Below are positions 33,310 through 43,965 of a stretch of 64,000 bases of DNA, piece after piece. The notes beneath the pieces were generated by a model. That model was not told the DNA's origin. It worked only from the letters and a program-made list of their open reading frames with translations, and made no database searches. The stretch comes from Doryteuthis pealeii (taxonomy: Eukaryota > Mollusca > Cephalopoda > Myopsida > Loliginidae): contig CM042139.1 in NCBI GenBank assembly GCA_023376005.1, positions 135,577,715 through 135,641,714 of the forward strand, read 5' to 3'. The position numbers were made by a program, and so were the translations under genes. Position 1 is the stretch's first letter; every line of letters starts with the position of its first letter.

Positions 33310-33699
33310 CTTATTTCAGAAATGACGTGCTTATGTTTTTTTTTATTTGTGTGGTTATAATTTCTCTTCTTATTTCCTTTTCCTCTCCTTTTTTCCTCTC
33401 TTTCTTCTTCCCTCCTTTATGAATGGGCGAATAACTGTAATTTCTTATTTCTCTCCATCCATCACTATATATATATATATATATATAATTTTAATTTAAA
33501 AAAAAAAAAAAAGTTTTTATTTATTTGTTCATTTTTGTTTTTGAAATTATGACATGCTCACACGGTTGCAAAACATTGCAACACATTGCAACATCTTACC
33601 GGATGTCAGCCTTGTTCTCAACAAACTTTTAAGAAAGAAAAAAAAGAAAGAGAGAAATAAGAAATAAGAAAAACATAAGCACGTCATTTCTGAAATAAA

Positions 33700-33736
33700 T
33701 CTCTGATGATAAAGCTTCGCTTTGAAATCGATTAGA
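33700..33736 (+). ncRNA. hammerhead-like motif, right arm
   Basis: Plus strand: UCU, CUGAUGA (33,703-33,709), unpaired U, stem II AAAGC-UUC-GCUUU (33,711-33,723), GAA, AUCGAU, cleavage-site U at 33,733, AGA. It differs from the left arm by U for C at the variable core position. Confidence 0.45.
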
Positions 33737-33790
33737 CATATAAACATCTTTTTGTCTTTATTTTTTACGCATTGTATTGCCTTCGAATTT

Positions 33791-33801
33791 TTATATATAT
33801 A

Positions 33802-33856
<55 letters not shown>

Positions 33857-33858
33857 AT
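33791..33858. repeat. (TA)n microsatellite
   Basis: Interrupted TA tract flanking the foldback on the right. Confidence 0.9.
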
Positions 33859-34033
33859 TAAAATAATAAAATCTGTCAACTTTTAAAAGAAACAATTAGT
33901 TCATAAATATATGTGGCTACGACAACATATTTTCCTGTAAAATTGAAGGTCATCATGGGTCATCATTGTGAATTTCCTTGTCAGTCATTTAAGAAATACA
34001 AACAATAAAGATGGAGAAACTATTTCAAATGAT

Positions 34034-34098
34034 CCGTGTTAAAGTTACTTAATTCTTACAGGCATTACGCCTGTAAGAATGAAGTAACTTTAACACGG
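34034..34098. repeat. 30-bp palindrome hairpin
   Basis: Arms 34,034-34,063 and 34,069-34,098 pair over 30 bases with one mismatch around the loop ATTAC. Not followed by a T run, and terminators of that kind would not be expected here. Confidence 0.85.
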
Positions 34099-34309
34099 CT
34101 AAGTCAGATAAGACTATAAAACATCAAAAAGAAAAAGTAAAATAAACAATAGAAAGATTTTAAAAATCCCTCCTCTAATAAATTCCTGAATAGGTGTAAA
34201 AGGTGATCCATAGGGACCATCCTACGAAATTTTATTTCCACAAATCAGAATCACAGCATTATCATCACTGAAAATGTTCTTAATGAACAGAATATTCGAC
34301 GTGTAAAAA

Positions 34310-34570
34310 AAGTAAAGTCGTCGGTGTGTCTTAAAGTCGGTATCAGCCAATCAAAAATGGAGTCTATCCCCTTTTCAATAGCGGTAGACCAAGGAGATCG
34401 TGTTTGCGTCTGAGGTGGAACACCACACCTACCATCAGCTCCTTACTTTACCGCACAGGTCCCAGTGCTAATCATACGCTGAGTTAGCGAGGGTCGGTAT
34501 CAAACTAGGAACATTGTGGTTTCTAGCCGAACGCTCCACCGACTGAGCTAACCCGGTCCCTTTGGGGCCG
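34310..34570 (-). mobile_element. tRNA-derived SINE, family F
   Basis: Best-preserved copy. On the minus strand the head reads GGGTTAGCTCAGTCGGTGGA, then GTTCGGCTAGAAACC and TTCCTAGTTTGATACC. The body keeps GTCTATCCCCTTTTCAATAG and GCGTCTGAGGTGGAACACC. Confidence 0.7.
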
Positions 34571-34911
34571 CATTCGGTATGTAAATTTATTAGATTTGAA
34601 CATTTACCGAATTTATTCAGCTTTGCTTACTTTTGTTCTATTTTCTCATACCACCCTTGGAAAATTGGCCCCGAGGCACCAAAATAGAACCCAAGAATTC
34701 CTCGTAAAATTCTACCCAAGAAAAGTTCGTGGTACAGGGCTTTGTTTTCAATTGTATCCCCGGAAAGACTGACATATAGAAACACCAGGCCACCACAGAT
34801 ATAAGATTATACCAAAAATAGATATTAAATTTTTGGTGCTTATTAGGTTTATCCTATATTCTTTATTTTATCTTAATTATAATCGCTTCTCATTTTAGCA
34901 GATACATTTAC

Positions 34912-34931
34912 ATCAGTTGACTATATATATA

Positions 34932-34979
<48 letters not shown>

Positions 34980-34986
34980 AACTGAT
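34912..34986. repeat. palindrome around a (TA)n tract
   Basis: ATCAGTTGAC (34,912-34,921) and GTCAACTGAT (34,977-34,986) flank a TA tract, so the whole 75 bases are nearly self-complementary. Confidence 0.85.
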
Positions 34987-35293
34987 ATTTTTGTGCGTGT
35001 GTGTGTGATGCAAGTACGAGCGCTTTCTGTATGTCATTTGATTGGTAAGCAACGAAAAGAGAATGAAATTACCAAGGGGCGTTCAATAAATATTTTATTA
35101 GCTCATTTTCTGTGGCTGGACGGTACACGCAATTCGGCACAATTTTTCGTATTGCTTTCAGTTACACCCTTCTCCCATTGTCTAGTATATTGGCACTGAT
35201 TTCCCACAGAATCCCCCAGGGAAAGATTTCAGCCAAGACTACATTTCATTAGTCAGTGTGTCATCATGCTTACTTTTCTAATATAACTTCATA

Positions 35294-36215
35294 GAGCCAT
35301 CTTGTCGGTTGGGACAGTAGAATACACAGACCACCTTTGAAAAGGGGTAAAACCCCCAAATGGAATTACCTGTTGTCCATAGATGGCAACCCTTGATGCT
35401 TAAGGACGGAATCCTGACGGGTGAGCAGCCTATGAATTGCAACCCTCCAATTAGCTCTTATTTAGGTTAGATCGGTGATCGGCAAGGTCCCCCTGATCAA
35501 TCGGCTGTACATGTCAAGCCATATCGCCTATATATATTTAAGAACCCCTCAGCACTAGCACGATGCGACACAAGGTCAATTTATTAAGCGGAGTTTGAAT
35601 TTGTAGTTTTCCTAGACTGGTTGCCCAACCAAGATTAAAGATCCCAGTCTGCTCTACTATTTACTCATTGCTGGTGGGAGAATAGTTGGATTCATACAAT
35701 TTCCAAGGGTATTAGCACTATGTGAAATGCAAACAGCCTCGTCTATGATCGCCGTCCATCACCTACGATACTTCCACAAATTACAGGTAACATGAAAACA
35801 AATAGACTGTGTGTTCTCAGCAGTGGTCTTAGAAACACACACCTGTGATTTTTTAGGTATCCTTCCACTCGCTTCAGCAGCGCCTATATGATTGTCCCGA
35901 TCCTATTGACCTTATGGCACACCCTAACCATTTTTATCATATATGCGCAAGAAGGCGGTCTTAGTCTCCATGATATTACGTTAAACATCATCTAGTTGTG
36001 AATTCACCATTACTCCCAGGTTCACTCTGACTCGGAGTGTTAGTACCAGTTAGGGGCTCATATATGGGTTAAATAGATTTAAAAACAGGTTTTTTAAAAA
36101 CGTGTTTAAAAATTGAGTTTGAAAAAAGATTGAATAGCCACCAAGATGAACCAAAGAATATGTCTTAGACATTAAATAACACAAGGGTTGACATGCCATA
36201 AAATCGAACAAACAC
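35294..36215 (+). mobile_element. family C element split by a SINE B insertion
   Basis: Left part 35,294-35,533 (CTTGTCGGTTGGGACAGTAG to CAATCGGCTGTACATGTCAA); right part 35,881-36,215 (CTATTGACCTTATGGCAC to GGGTTGACATGCCATAAA). The family is continuous once the insert is removed. Confidence 0.75.
35534..35880 (-). mobile_element. SINE family B insertion with target-site duplication
   Basis: The 347-bp insert is bounded by the direct repeat CGCCTATAT at 35,525-35,533 and 35,881-35,889, which is single in other family C copies (CCTATAT). It holds a minus-strand B body (GGTTGCCCAACCAAGATTAA, ATTAGCACTATGTGAAATGC) plus about 80 extra bases on the head side. Confidence 0.75.
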
Positions 36216-36547
36216 ATCAACCAACTTCAGTGAGGAGGAAGGTAGAAAATAGCGAATGCAGCGTATAGTGAATGGAATGGGAGGATATCATGAAAGCACA
36301 GGTGCGTGCTTCCAGAGTCATTGCTGAGAACACACAGTCTATGAGGTTTCTTGTTTATCTAATTTCAACCGTGATATGATTGTTGGTTATAGTAGTACAT
36401 TTCTTCAGAATTGTGAACATGAAAGAATTTTAGGTATAGAATAATTGTTTAATGGTTGGGAATTAACGCTCGTTTCTTGTTTGATTTATTCGTATTAGAC
36501 CAAGTATAACTAATTGTAGTTGGTACATTTAAAACGGTTCCCAAATG

Positions 36548-37240
36548 CCTGTTAAAGAGAGTGAAGGAACTGGAAGCGACGGAAAGTATCACGGATAAAA
36601 TCAACTCAAATACTCAAAGAATTCCTGCAGACTACAGATTTCAGTAAAAAAACAACAAAAAACAACAAAAAAACACCAGTTAAAACTGGTGAGTAAAAAT
36701 CACAAGTATTAAAAAAAAAACAAATTGTGCATAAACTTGAACCTGTCCGAGAAAATTAGACCCATAGAATTCTCTGAGATTTGGAAATACAAACGGATCA
36801 TTAAACCCCGATCCGAATACCAGACATAGTGTTAATTAACAAGAACCAAAAAAAAAAAATTCATCAAGTGGATTTAGCCATTCCAGCAGAGCACAGTGTG
36901 AAAATGAAAGAAAGTGATATGTTAGACAAATACTTTAACATTGCCAGAGAGCCGAGGAAATTATGTAACATAAAGGTGAAGGTGATACCAATATGTAGTT
37001 GGAGGACTAGGAATATTCATCAAAGCTTAGATAGGGAATGGAGGTATTAGCAATCATGAGAAGAATCGAGACCATACAGACCTCAGCATTGTTAAGCTCG
37101 ATTAAAATACTCAGAAGAGTCCTGGATACACAATGAGACTTGCTGTCAATCAGATTCCAGTGTAAGTTCGCCAGATAAAGCTCTTGTGAAAAAATCACAA
37201 GGAGTGAAACAGAAATTGTAATAAGAAGAAATAACATGTT
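36548..37240 (+). pseudogene. LINE C-terminal domain, two truncated copies in tandem
   Basis: At 36,548-36,640 only the last part remains (LEATESITDKINSNTQRIPA). At 36,722-37,240 a longer copy reads VHKLEPV-like text, RIPDIVLINKNQKK, VDLAIPAEHSVKMKES, LDKYFNIAREPRKLCNIKVK, VIPI, then after shifts a decayed ETIQT-like end. PD, then DLAIP, then K and KY, fit the PD..D...K nuclease-like pattern of this LINE family. It ends with CACAAGGAGTGAAACAG. Confidence 0.7.
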
Positions 37241-37324
37241 TCAGCAATACATAATAAAATGTTAAATTGAATTCAACGAAAATCATTGATGACGAGTTTT
37301 AACGAAATAGTTGCATTAATTTCA

Positions 37325-37602
37325 ATTATTACCAACCCATCCGCACGAGCGGCATGTGACAAGTTTATTATTAGACGGAGGTTAACAGGTTTTAATACAG
37401 ATTTTAATTTCTCCTAGATCGGTAACCATACCAAGGTTAAAGAGTCCAGACTACCCTAGTATTTTCCCATAGCTGTGGGGAGAATAATTGGATGCATACC
37501 ATTCCGAAGCGATAGCGCTATGTGAAATACTTACCAGCCTCGTCCAGGATTTGAACTCGTTTCCATTTCCTACGACAATAACCATTACACCAGGGGATCA
37601 TC
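37325..37602 (-). mobile_element. SINE family B
   Basis: Full-length minus copy: ACCAACCCATCCGCACGAGC, GGTAACCATACCAAGGTTAA, ATAGCGCTATGTGAAATAC, CCAGGATTTGAACTCG, ATAACCATTACACCAGGG. Confidence 0.75.
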
Positions 37603-38360
37603 CATCAGGTGCATTTAGATGTTCAACGCAGGCTGTTATTGATCTATGTATGTTTTCCTCGTTTTTGGTTTCTTGTGATAAATCATTTCTTCTGGGGTTT
37701 TTTTATCATCAAAAGTGACAATCGTGAAAATAATGGTATTTTTGACTCTATTCGAAAAAAATGCGCTTCCTTTTAAAAAAAAAAATATAGTTGATACTTC
37801 TTCCCCTGGTTTAATCTGGCTTCGATCTTTAATCTATTTTCTTATAACCTGTGTCGACTGATACACATGTACTTTTTTCTGTCTATCCACATGAGGATTG
37901 TACATTCGAGCAACTCATCATTTCAAAACTTAATCTAAAGAATCAAAACTATTCCCAATACATCAACTCTATACTTTTTAGTGACCTATTTACGCACTAA
38001 CATTACCCCCTTTTCTGATTAAATTCAAGAAGTATACAGTTGTAGATGAATCAAATAAAACACTATTCCGTTCCAGATTGGAAAGTAAAATACTCTGTTT
38101 TATCGCAAACGATTCTCAACCAATATGCACACCCATGCTATAAAGATTTGATTTATGTTCAAAAACATCGATATGAAGCTGCTCCGTCTCCAAATAAGTG
38201 GGTCGCCTTTCTTCGCCACATTTAATATTTCGCATCGCAAACTATATACGTGGACAAAGAAGAACACGTTGTCGTGACAAAGCTCGTTAACGTGCATGTT
38301 TTGCTTAATTGTCGGTTAAAACAAAGAGACTATTTGAAGTTAGATGACTTCACTGATTGA
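37603..38360. other. unique-looking sequence
   Basis: No repeat or gene recognised. Confidence 0.45.
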
Positions 38361-38689
38361 TTAGTTGGTTGGCTGGTTGGTCTTTATGGCATATCAAATC
38401 ATTGGGGTAAGTTTATGCCAAATACGTTTTTGTTTTATTTCTTCTGTAAGGCATGGTTGTAACTATTTGCTTATCATTTTTATTTTTGCTTCTATTGGTA
38501 ATCGGGTATTTCTGCTGAGGATTTGCATGTCAACAGTGTATGTTGGTAATGCTATTATATACATGAGCCCACGTCGATTGACTGAGTTTAACGCCTTTTC
38601 AAATCATTATAACGTTACCTTACACATAGAATGTAGGTCCTTGCATTCATTTGCCATTTATATTTATATGTTGTGCACGATTATATGTT

Positions 38690-38965
38690 TTTACCCAACA
38701 TCTCCGCACGAATACAACGTGGCATAAGGTGATTTAAGAATATTTAATAGGTTTAAATTCAGAGTGTTCCTCCTCCGAGACTGGTTGCCATACCAATTCT
38801 AAAGAGCCCAGTCAATCCTACTATTTACCCATATCTGGAGGGATAGGTGGAATATTATCTTTACCATGTGAATTAGCTCAATGGAAAAGGCAAACTGCCA
38901 GGTCCAGAATTTGAACTCGGGTCGCCGTGTCTGTTTCCTACGATGATAAGCATTTTTTCGAGGGC
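38690..38965 (-). mobile_element. SINE family B
   Basis: Minus copy: ACCCAACATCTCCGCACG, GACTGGTTGCCATACCAATT, GAATTTGAACTCGGGTCGCC, CTACGATGATAAGC. A detached C/E-type tail is at 38,362-38,410. Confidence 0.7.
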
Positions 38966-39069
38966 CTCCTAAATTGCATAAAAATATTATATCAAGTATT
39001 CGTATCTAATAATAATAATGATAATTTTTCTATTTGATAATAGCCATTTGGTTGTTCACAGCTATATGG

Positions 39070-39245
39070 TTTGGTTCTGTTGTTTAATGGCATATCATCC
39101 TTCGTGGGTGATATAATGACAAACCATCATTGTAGAAGAAGTTATGGTATTAGTTACACAGAGATGGGAGTATGAGAGGTTCTTAACTATTTCAGGCGTT
39201 TTAGTTCGAAATTGAACACATCAACGCGTTAGCCACTACGCAATG
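39070..39245 (-). mobile_element. SINE family E
   Basis: Tail TTGTTTAATGGCATATCATC; head AACACATCAACGCGTTAGCC then ACTACGCAATGGG. Confidence 0.6.
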
Positions 39246-39609
39246 GGTATTCCCAGTTATAAAATTTCAAGTAACTAATAATGATCCTTTATTAGCAATT
39301 ATAACTTCAAGTAACTGTGAGGGTGGGCTGAAACATCCATAGGCTGAAAGATTCATAGGCTGAAAAGTGAATATGTTGACCTCATATCTGCTGTTGATGT
39401 CTTTTTTCAGCAATGGGATCGAAACACTACAACACCGATGGAAGATGTGTGTGGACCGCAAAGGAATATCTTTAAAAGTAAACCTCACGTGGCATTAGAT
39501 TATCTTGGCCAGCTTATGAACTGTACAGTCGACCATCGTATTCCTAATACAAATAATTTACAGTTATATGACATTAAACACTTGTATTGAATATGAATAA
39601 TATTAAACA

Positions 39610-40175
39610 TATCTATTTGACCCATGGATAGGACCCTAAGCGTTACTACCAATTCGTCTCAAACTGGGTCTTACATCCAATATCTGCATAATGATGATCA
39701 ATGTAAGTCTTTTTTAGTCTACCTACTCTGATGTGTCCGTGTGTAGGTGTCCCTAAAAGCACGTCACTTATGAGTTCGTCTTTATCTTTCCAGCAGTATC
39801 CAGCATGTCTTATTGGCTTTACGGAGATGGTTTCTCTGTTAAGAGGTACGTAGCAGTGCAGCTGCTTTTTGGTGGGGCACTTCTTCCAGTATATGTTCAG
39901 GACAGCATACATCATCCTTGCATAATTCCCATCGAGCTTCTTTGTAAATCGGTTCGTTAAAGACCAAGTGATGTAGCCATACAATAGCACTGACGTGGCT
40001 ACAGCTTAGAAAAGTTCTGGCTTTATATTATCAGAGAGAGCAGCTTTCCCTGTAATCGATGATTTGTCTATAGCATTCCATGCCTTTCCTATGAGTATAT
40101 TGACATCGCCTTCTGTGGATAAGATATCACTTCCCTGTTATGAAAACTGATATACTAATTTTACTGGCTTGTCAT
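39610..40175 (-). pseudogene. LINE 3' end (endonuclease-RT type); longest copy
   Basis: The minus strand reads ILSTEGDVNILIGKAWNAID, KSSITGKAALSDNIKPELF, a stop, AVATSVLLYGYITWSLTNRF, TKKLDGNYARMMYAVLNIYW, KKCPTKKQLHCYVPLNRETI, SVKPIRHAGYCWKDKDELIS, DVLLGTPTHGHIRVGRLKKT, YIDHHYADIGC. This is the post-RT thumb and C-terminal region. The last 114 codons (39,646-39,990) are still open and upstream there is one stop. A short family C fragment (39,610-39,660) abuts its 3' end. Confidence 0.8.
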
Positions 40176-40649
40176 TTATCTTAATACCCACCAAAAGGGT
40201 GATAAAATCACTGAAAATAAAGAACCGTTTCATTACTTGTTTTTAATTATATATTTTATGACATGCTCTTCTTTCTAAGCAATTGTTTTAATTATTATTG
40301 GCACCATAAATTTGTTAACAAGTAAAAAATAAACGAATCTTCATTTTTCTCCCTTCATTTTTTTGGTTTGTTATTAAGTTCATATTTATTTTATCTTTAT
40401 TATTAATATGTGCTTATATTGATCCCTCATTGTTGTAAAAAAATTCGACAGCAATCGACAACAATTTATTTCAGAAAGTAATCTGCATTCGAATCTCATA
40501 TCGAGGATGAAGTAGATCGCAAAAACATACACATCTTGTTTCTTTTTCTAAACAGCAGAGATTGTACTGCGAGAATACAGGTTATTGATATATAAAAACC
40601 CATCAGTTCAGTTTATTGATTCTTTAAGGAATGTAATTTGCAATATAAT

Positions 40650-40990
40650 TTATTTATTTGTTTGTTAGCCTCCTCGGACATCCCAACTTTTTTCAATCTT
40701 CTCACATGAACTTTTAACCAAAAAAAAAAAAGATAAATAAAAAAAAACAACAACAAAAAAAACAAGAAAAAGCAAATTTTGCTCAGAAAATTGTCATCAT
40801 TAATATAATATCTACATGTTGATCAAGTTTTGTAATTTATCCAAGAGTTCCACAGAATGCCCTCTAAAGTTATTTGTCTTACCACTTTTTTCTGAAATCA
40901 TCTAATTAATCTTACATTTTTATTGCCATTTTTGATCTGATTTGGCAATTTATTCCAAAAAATATTACTCTGTTGCTAGAAATCCATTTG
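40650..40990 (+). repeat. dispersed repeat K, copy 2
   Basis: Same order of blocks as 9,860-10,170: TTAGCCTCCTCGGACATCCC, CAGAATGCCCTCTAAAGTTA, TTAATCTTACATTTTTATTG. Poly(A)-like tracts are inserted near 40,720-40,775. Confidence 0.6.
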
Positions 40991-41033
40991 GTCAATAGAC
41001 TTTGTTTTTTATTATCTGCCTTGAGAGTAAAGA

Positions 41034-41150
41034 AATCAAACAAAAAAGAAAAAAGAAACAAAAAACAAAAACAAAAAAAACAAACAAACAAACAAACAAA
41101 ACAAAAACATACAAAAAGAAACAAGCAAAAAACAAAAAACAAAAAAAAAA
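41034..41150. repeat. (AAAC)n-like low-complexity tract
   Basis: A/C-only composition on the plus strand; all four overlapping open frames are artefacts. Confidence 0.9.
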
Positions 41151-41442
41151 AATCAATAACAAAAAACAACTCAGTTGCATCGCCCCCAAATCAAACAATC
41201 CATTGAGTTTATCATAAATTTCTTCTGTAATCAAATGTGATTTAAACTAATAATTTGATGTAAATTGCGTTGCCGTATAATAGACAAAACGTGTTTTTTC
41301 AATTTCCCAGGGAAACGTGGGTACTTCACATATTTTCTAAGATTTCTTAAAATCATCACAAAACTGGTACCAATAACAGACTAAAAACTAATTTATCCCA
41401 TTAGAACATTCGTTGATACAAACAATGTGCATATAGTATATG

Positions 41443-41447
<5 letters not shown>

Positions 41448-41495
<48 letters not shown>

Positions 41496-41690
41496 CCCTT
41501 AAATAACAGGTCAGAGTAAATCTGGGGGTAATAGCAATGAAGAGGTATTCTACTCTGACTAGATCTCCGAAACTGGAGACTCGCGATCAGTTGCCGCTTA
41601 GTCTCATACGAAGAACTTCTCATTTTTAAGAGGGTCTTACTTTCCTGTCAGCATATTCTAAACCCCACCAACAGGACAATATTATGTTTT
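41448..41690 (-). mobile_element. (TA)n then family C, partial
   Basis: (TA)n to about 41,493. Then AACAGGTCAGAGTAAATCTG, TCCGAAACTGGAGACTCGCG and head CCCCACCAACAGGACA, with the middle deleted. Confidence 0.55.
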
Positions 41691-41909
41691 ATTTTGGAAC
41701 ACTCCTTTTATGAAATAACATGGAAATCTAGTGATAATCAGCAATAAAACAATCATCACGGTTGTATCGCAGATTATACGTCCCAGGCCCGGATTTTGAA
41801 AGAAAGGATTTGCATGGTGTTTCAACTTTGAAAAGAAACCCTTGCTAAATAAACGCTGACAGATCGACTGATCTCTTCTGAACGGCCTATAACGTTGGTG
41901 GTAGAGGAG

Positions 41910-41945
41910 ATGTCAGAGGAAGAAGTAGAGAATGAGAAATCTGAG
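41910..41945 (+). CDS. possible first coding exon of a small split gene
   Basis: ATG with G at -3 opens MSEEEVENEKSE and runs into the donor GAG then GTGAGT at phase 0. The next phase-matched exon is at 46,538-46,605 and the last at 50,593-50,686. Joined, they give a 65-residue acidic-to-basic product with no signal peptide or membrane segment that I can see; the middle contains NFKYRPVGQTW. I do not recognise the family. Support is the three consistent phases and the good splice sites. Against it are the tiny exons, introns of about 4.6 and 4.0 kb, and no expression data. Confidence 0.3.
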
Positions 41946-42124
41946 GTGAGTTGTATTTTTGCGCTAACTGGATTTGTGCCCGGTATATAAGCAATGGTTG
42001 GTCACATTTAATCCCTGTCCGCTGAATTTACATATATATCAAGAATTTCGCTCAATAAATTACAATTTTCATTTGTAGGAAAAATAGATAGATAAATAAA
42101 AAAAACAATAAAATGCTGAAGATT

Positions 42125-42205
42125 AATTTGTATTATTTGCATTATTCGGAATATTGTCCTCGTCTTTATTGTTATCTATATAACAATAAAGATGAAAAAA
42201 GGAAA
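42125..42205 (-). mobile_element. repeat family I fragment with small palindrome
   Basis: GCATTATTCGGAATATTGTC matches the family's 3' end. It then folds on itself: TCTTTATTGTTAT-CTAT-ATAACAATAAAGA. Confidence 0.5.
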
Positions 42206-42659
42206 AAAAGGAACATATTTCATACAATCTTTTTTTTGTTTGTTTTTAAAACAAAAAGAAGAGAGGAACAAAAGAAAAAAAATGAAATAAGACATTACTT
42301 ACAATCATTAAAAAATAACAATAATTAGAAAAAAAAGACAGTTGAATAATTTTACACACACTGACACGTCATTAATATCTAAAAGATATCTTGTAAGAAG
42401 TCACTGAATTTAGGTAGTTCAGTCACAGAAAAAAAGTATTTTATATAAAAAGATTTGAATTTGTCTCGTGAATGTTTTTTTTGTTGATTTTTTTCTTTCG
42501 ATTTTGTTAGAACGGTTGTATTTTAAGTGATGTAGGAATGGGGAAGAATTTGGAAATGTGTGATGTGTACCAGTATGTGTTGAAAAGTGAGAACTGTTAG
42601 ATGAAGTTTAATATTTTGAGTGACGAAAAGAAGAAAAGAGATAGAAAAGGAGATAATGA

Positions 42660-42666
42660 GAAGAAG

Positions 42667-42722
<56 letters not shown>

Positions 42723-42776
42723 AGAAGAAGAAGAAGAAGAAGAAGAAGAAGAAGAGAGAGAGGGAGAGAGAGAGAG
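42660..42776 (+). repeat. (GA)n(GAA)n purine tract
   Basis: GAGAGA passes into GAAGAA and back; the 61-codon frame rich in E and R here is an artefact. Confidence 0.95.
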
Positions 42777-42779
42777 TAG

Positions 42780-43926
42780 AAAATAAGATTACAGTGTAAA
42801 CATGCAGATAACTGTGTTACAATGAAGAGAGGACAGAATATTTACAAAATATGTCAGAGAAATGTCAGCCAGAGGAAAACAAAGTGAACAATGATTAAAG
42901 ATCCGAATTTTGATAATATTCAAAAATGTTATCAATGGAATTGTAATATAGTAACGTAGACATTTTTATAGCATGAGAGTTTTTTTAGTATTCGATGTAC
43001 CATATTCGTGATAGGATGCACATCACCACATAATGATTTAAGTGAAAATGTAGCTAGGTTGTATGTGCGAAGGGTATTTTCAGAATTATGGAGTGTCTCT
43101 CGTAGGATATGAGTTGTGCGAAGGATTATAAGATGAGTCTGAGTAGGGGAATAGTTGTCTATGGATAATTACCCCGTGTCTCTCTGCTTTTTGAGGAAAT
43201 GTATGGGAAATGAGAGAAAATAAAGTTATCTCCCGGATTTTGCGTTAGTAAAAAACAATGATTCACACCCATGCACGGGAAGGGAATAGATTGAAAAAAA
43301 ATTAAAGAGATGGGATTTAGATAGTAATCAAATTGAACTTGGCCGGTGTGATAAGATACAAAGAATTTCGGACAAGGATTTGGATCATTTAAGAAAAAAA
43401 TATATATGGTTACGTAGATATTGAAAAATTCATAACCAATTTTAGTTTGGGTATGAATTTCGAACAATAAGGTAGGAAAAATTTTAATATAATGATGTCG
43501 AAAAACCCAAAAATCTAAGTTACGTGTAAATAATCGTGGAAAGTTACTAGGATTTTTAGATGATGAATGAAAGGCAAACTGTCAATTTCTGATTGATCAG
43601 CACAAGACAAGGTAGACAGTGATACGTCATTAATCTGGTCTGAGATGTTGAAGGTAACAGATGAAAGATGAGTATCAGTTCCCTAAGGCATTTTTACTTG
43701 GGAAAATAAATAAGCTCAGAAAATAAGAACGTCTTGTGTTGTTATTAAAAAGTATTTTCCAGTAATTTCCAGACTCAAAAAACAGCTCAATCCAACAACA
43801 GATCACGAGATACCAGCAACTCTGATCCATCCCCAAGATGAAGAACATGATAATGAGATGATAAGAGTAGAACCATTACTATTAGGTCATCACATCTTTT
43901 AGATCAAACCCCGCAACGCTACATAA
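42780..43926. other. purine-rich unique-looking sequence
   Basis: No gene or repeat recognised, except that ACTGTCAATTTCTGATTGAT near 43,580 resembles part of the LTR-like block at 51.8 kb. Confidence 0.4.
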
Positions 43927-43927
43927 G

Positions 43928-43965
43928 GTCCTGACGAGGTCTCTAAGACCGAAACCGCGGTAGAC
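43928..43965 (+). ncRNA. hammerhead ribozyme motif, type I, complete core
   Basis: Stem I GUC (43,928-43,930), CUGACGA (43,931-43,937), stem II GGUCU-CUA-AGACC (43,938-43,950, 5 bp), GAA (43,951-43,953), stem III ACCGCGGU (43,954-43,961), cleavage-site A at 43,962, stem I GAC (43,963-43,965). Every conserved core base is present and stem II has the canonical G-C first pair. Stem III is an 8-base palindrome with hardly any loop, the arrangement expected of minimal hammerheads that work as dimers; such motifs are known from Penelope-like elements and retrozymes. The flanks do not show which element carries it. Confidence 0.75.

Larger units (their letters stand above)
33222..33787. mobile_element. 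foldback element, 119-bp arms, hammerhead-like motif in each
   Basis: Left arm 33,222-33,340 and right arm 33,669-33,787 are reverse complements with two mismatches in 119 bases. The 328-bp centre is pyrimidine-rich on its left side, with (TA)n at 33,464 and a poly(A) run at 33,498. (TA)n tracts lie outside both arms (ending 33,167; starting about 33,791). Each arm carries a hammerhead-like core reading outward. No coding sequence. Confidence 0.8.

Noticed and set aside
38365..38727. 120-codon plus frame
   Set aside because: Begins in a detached SINE tail and ends in SINE B on the other strand; hydrophobic, AT-driven composition.
42601..42786. Acidic/basic 61-codon protein
   Set aside because: Translated (GA)n(GAA)n repeat.
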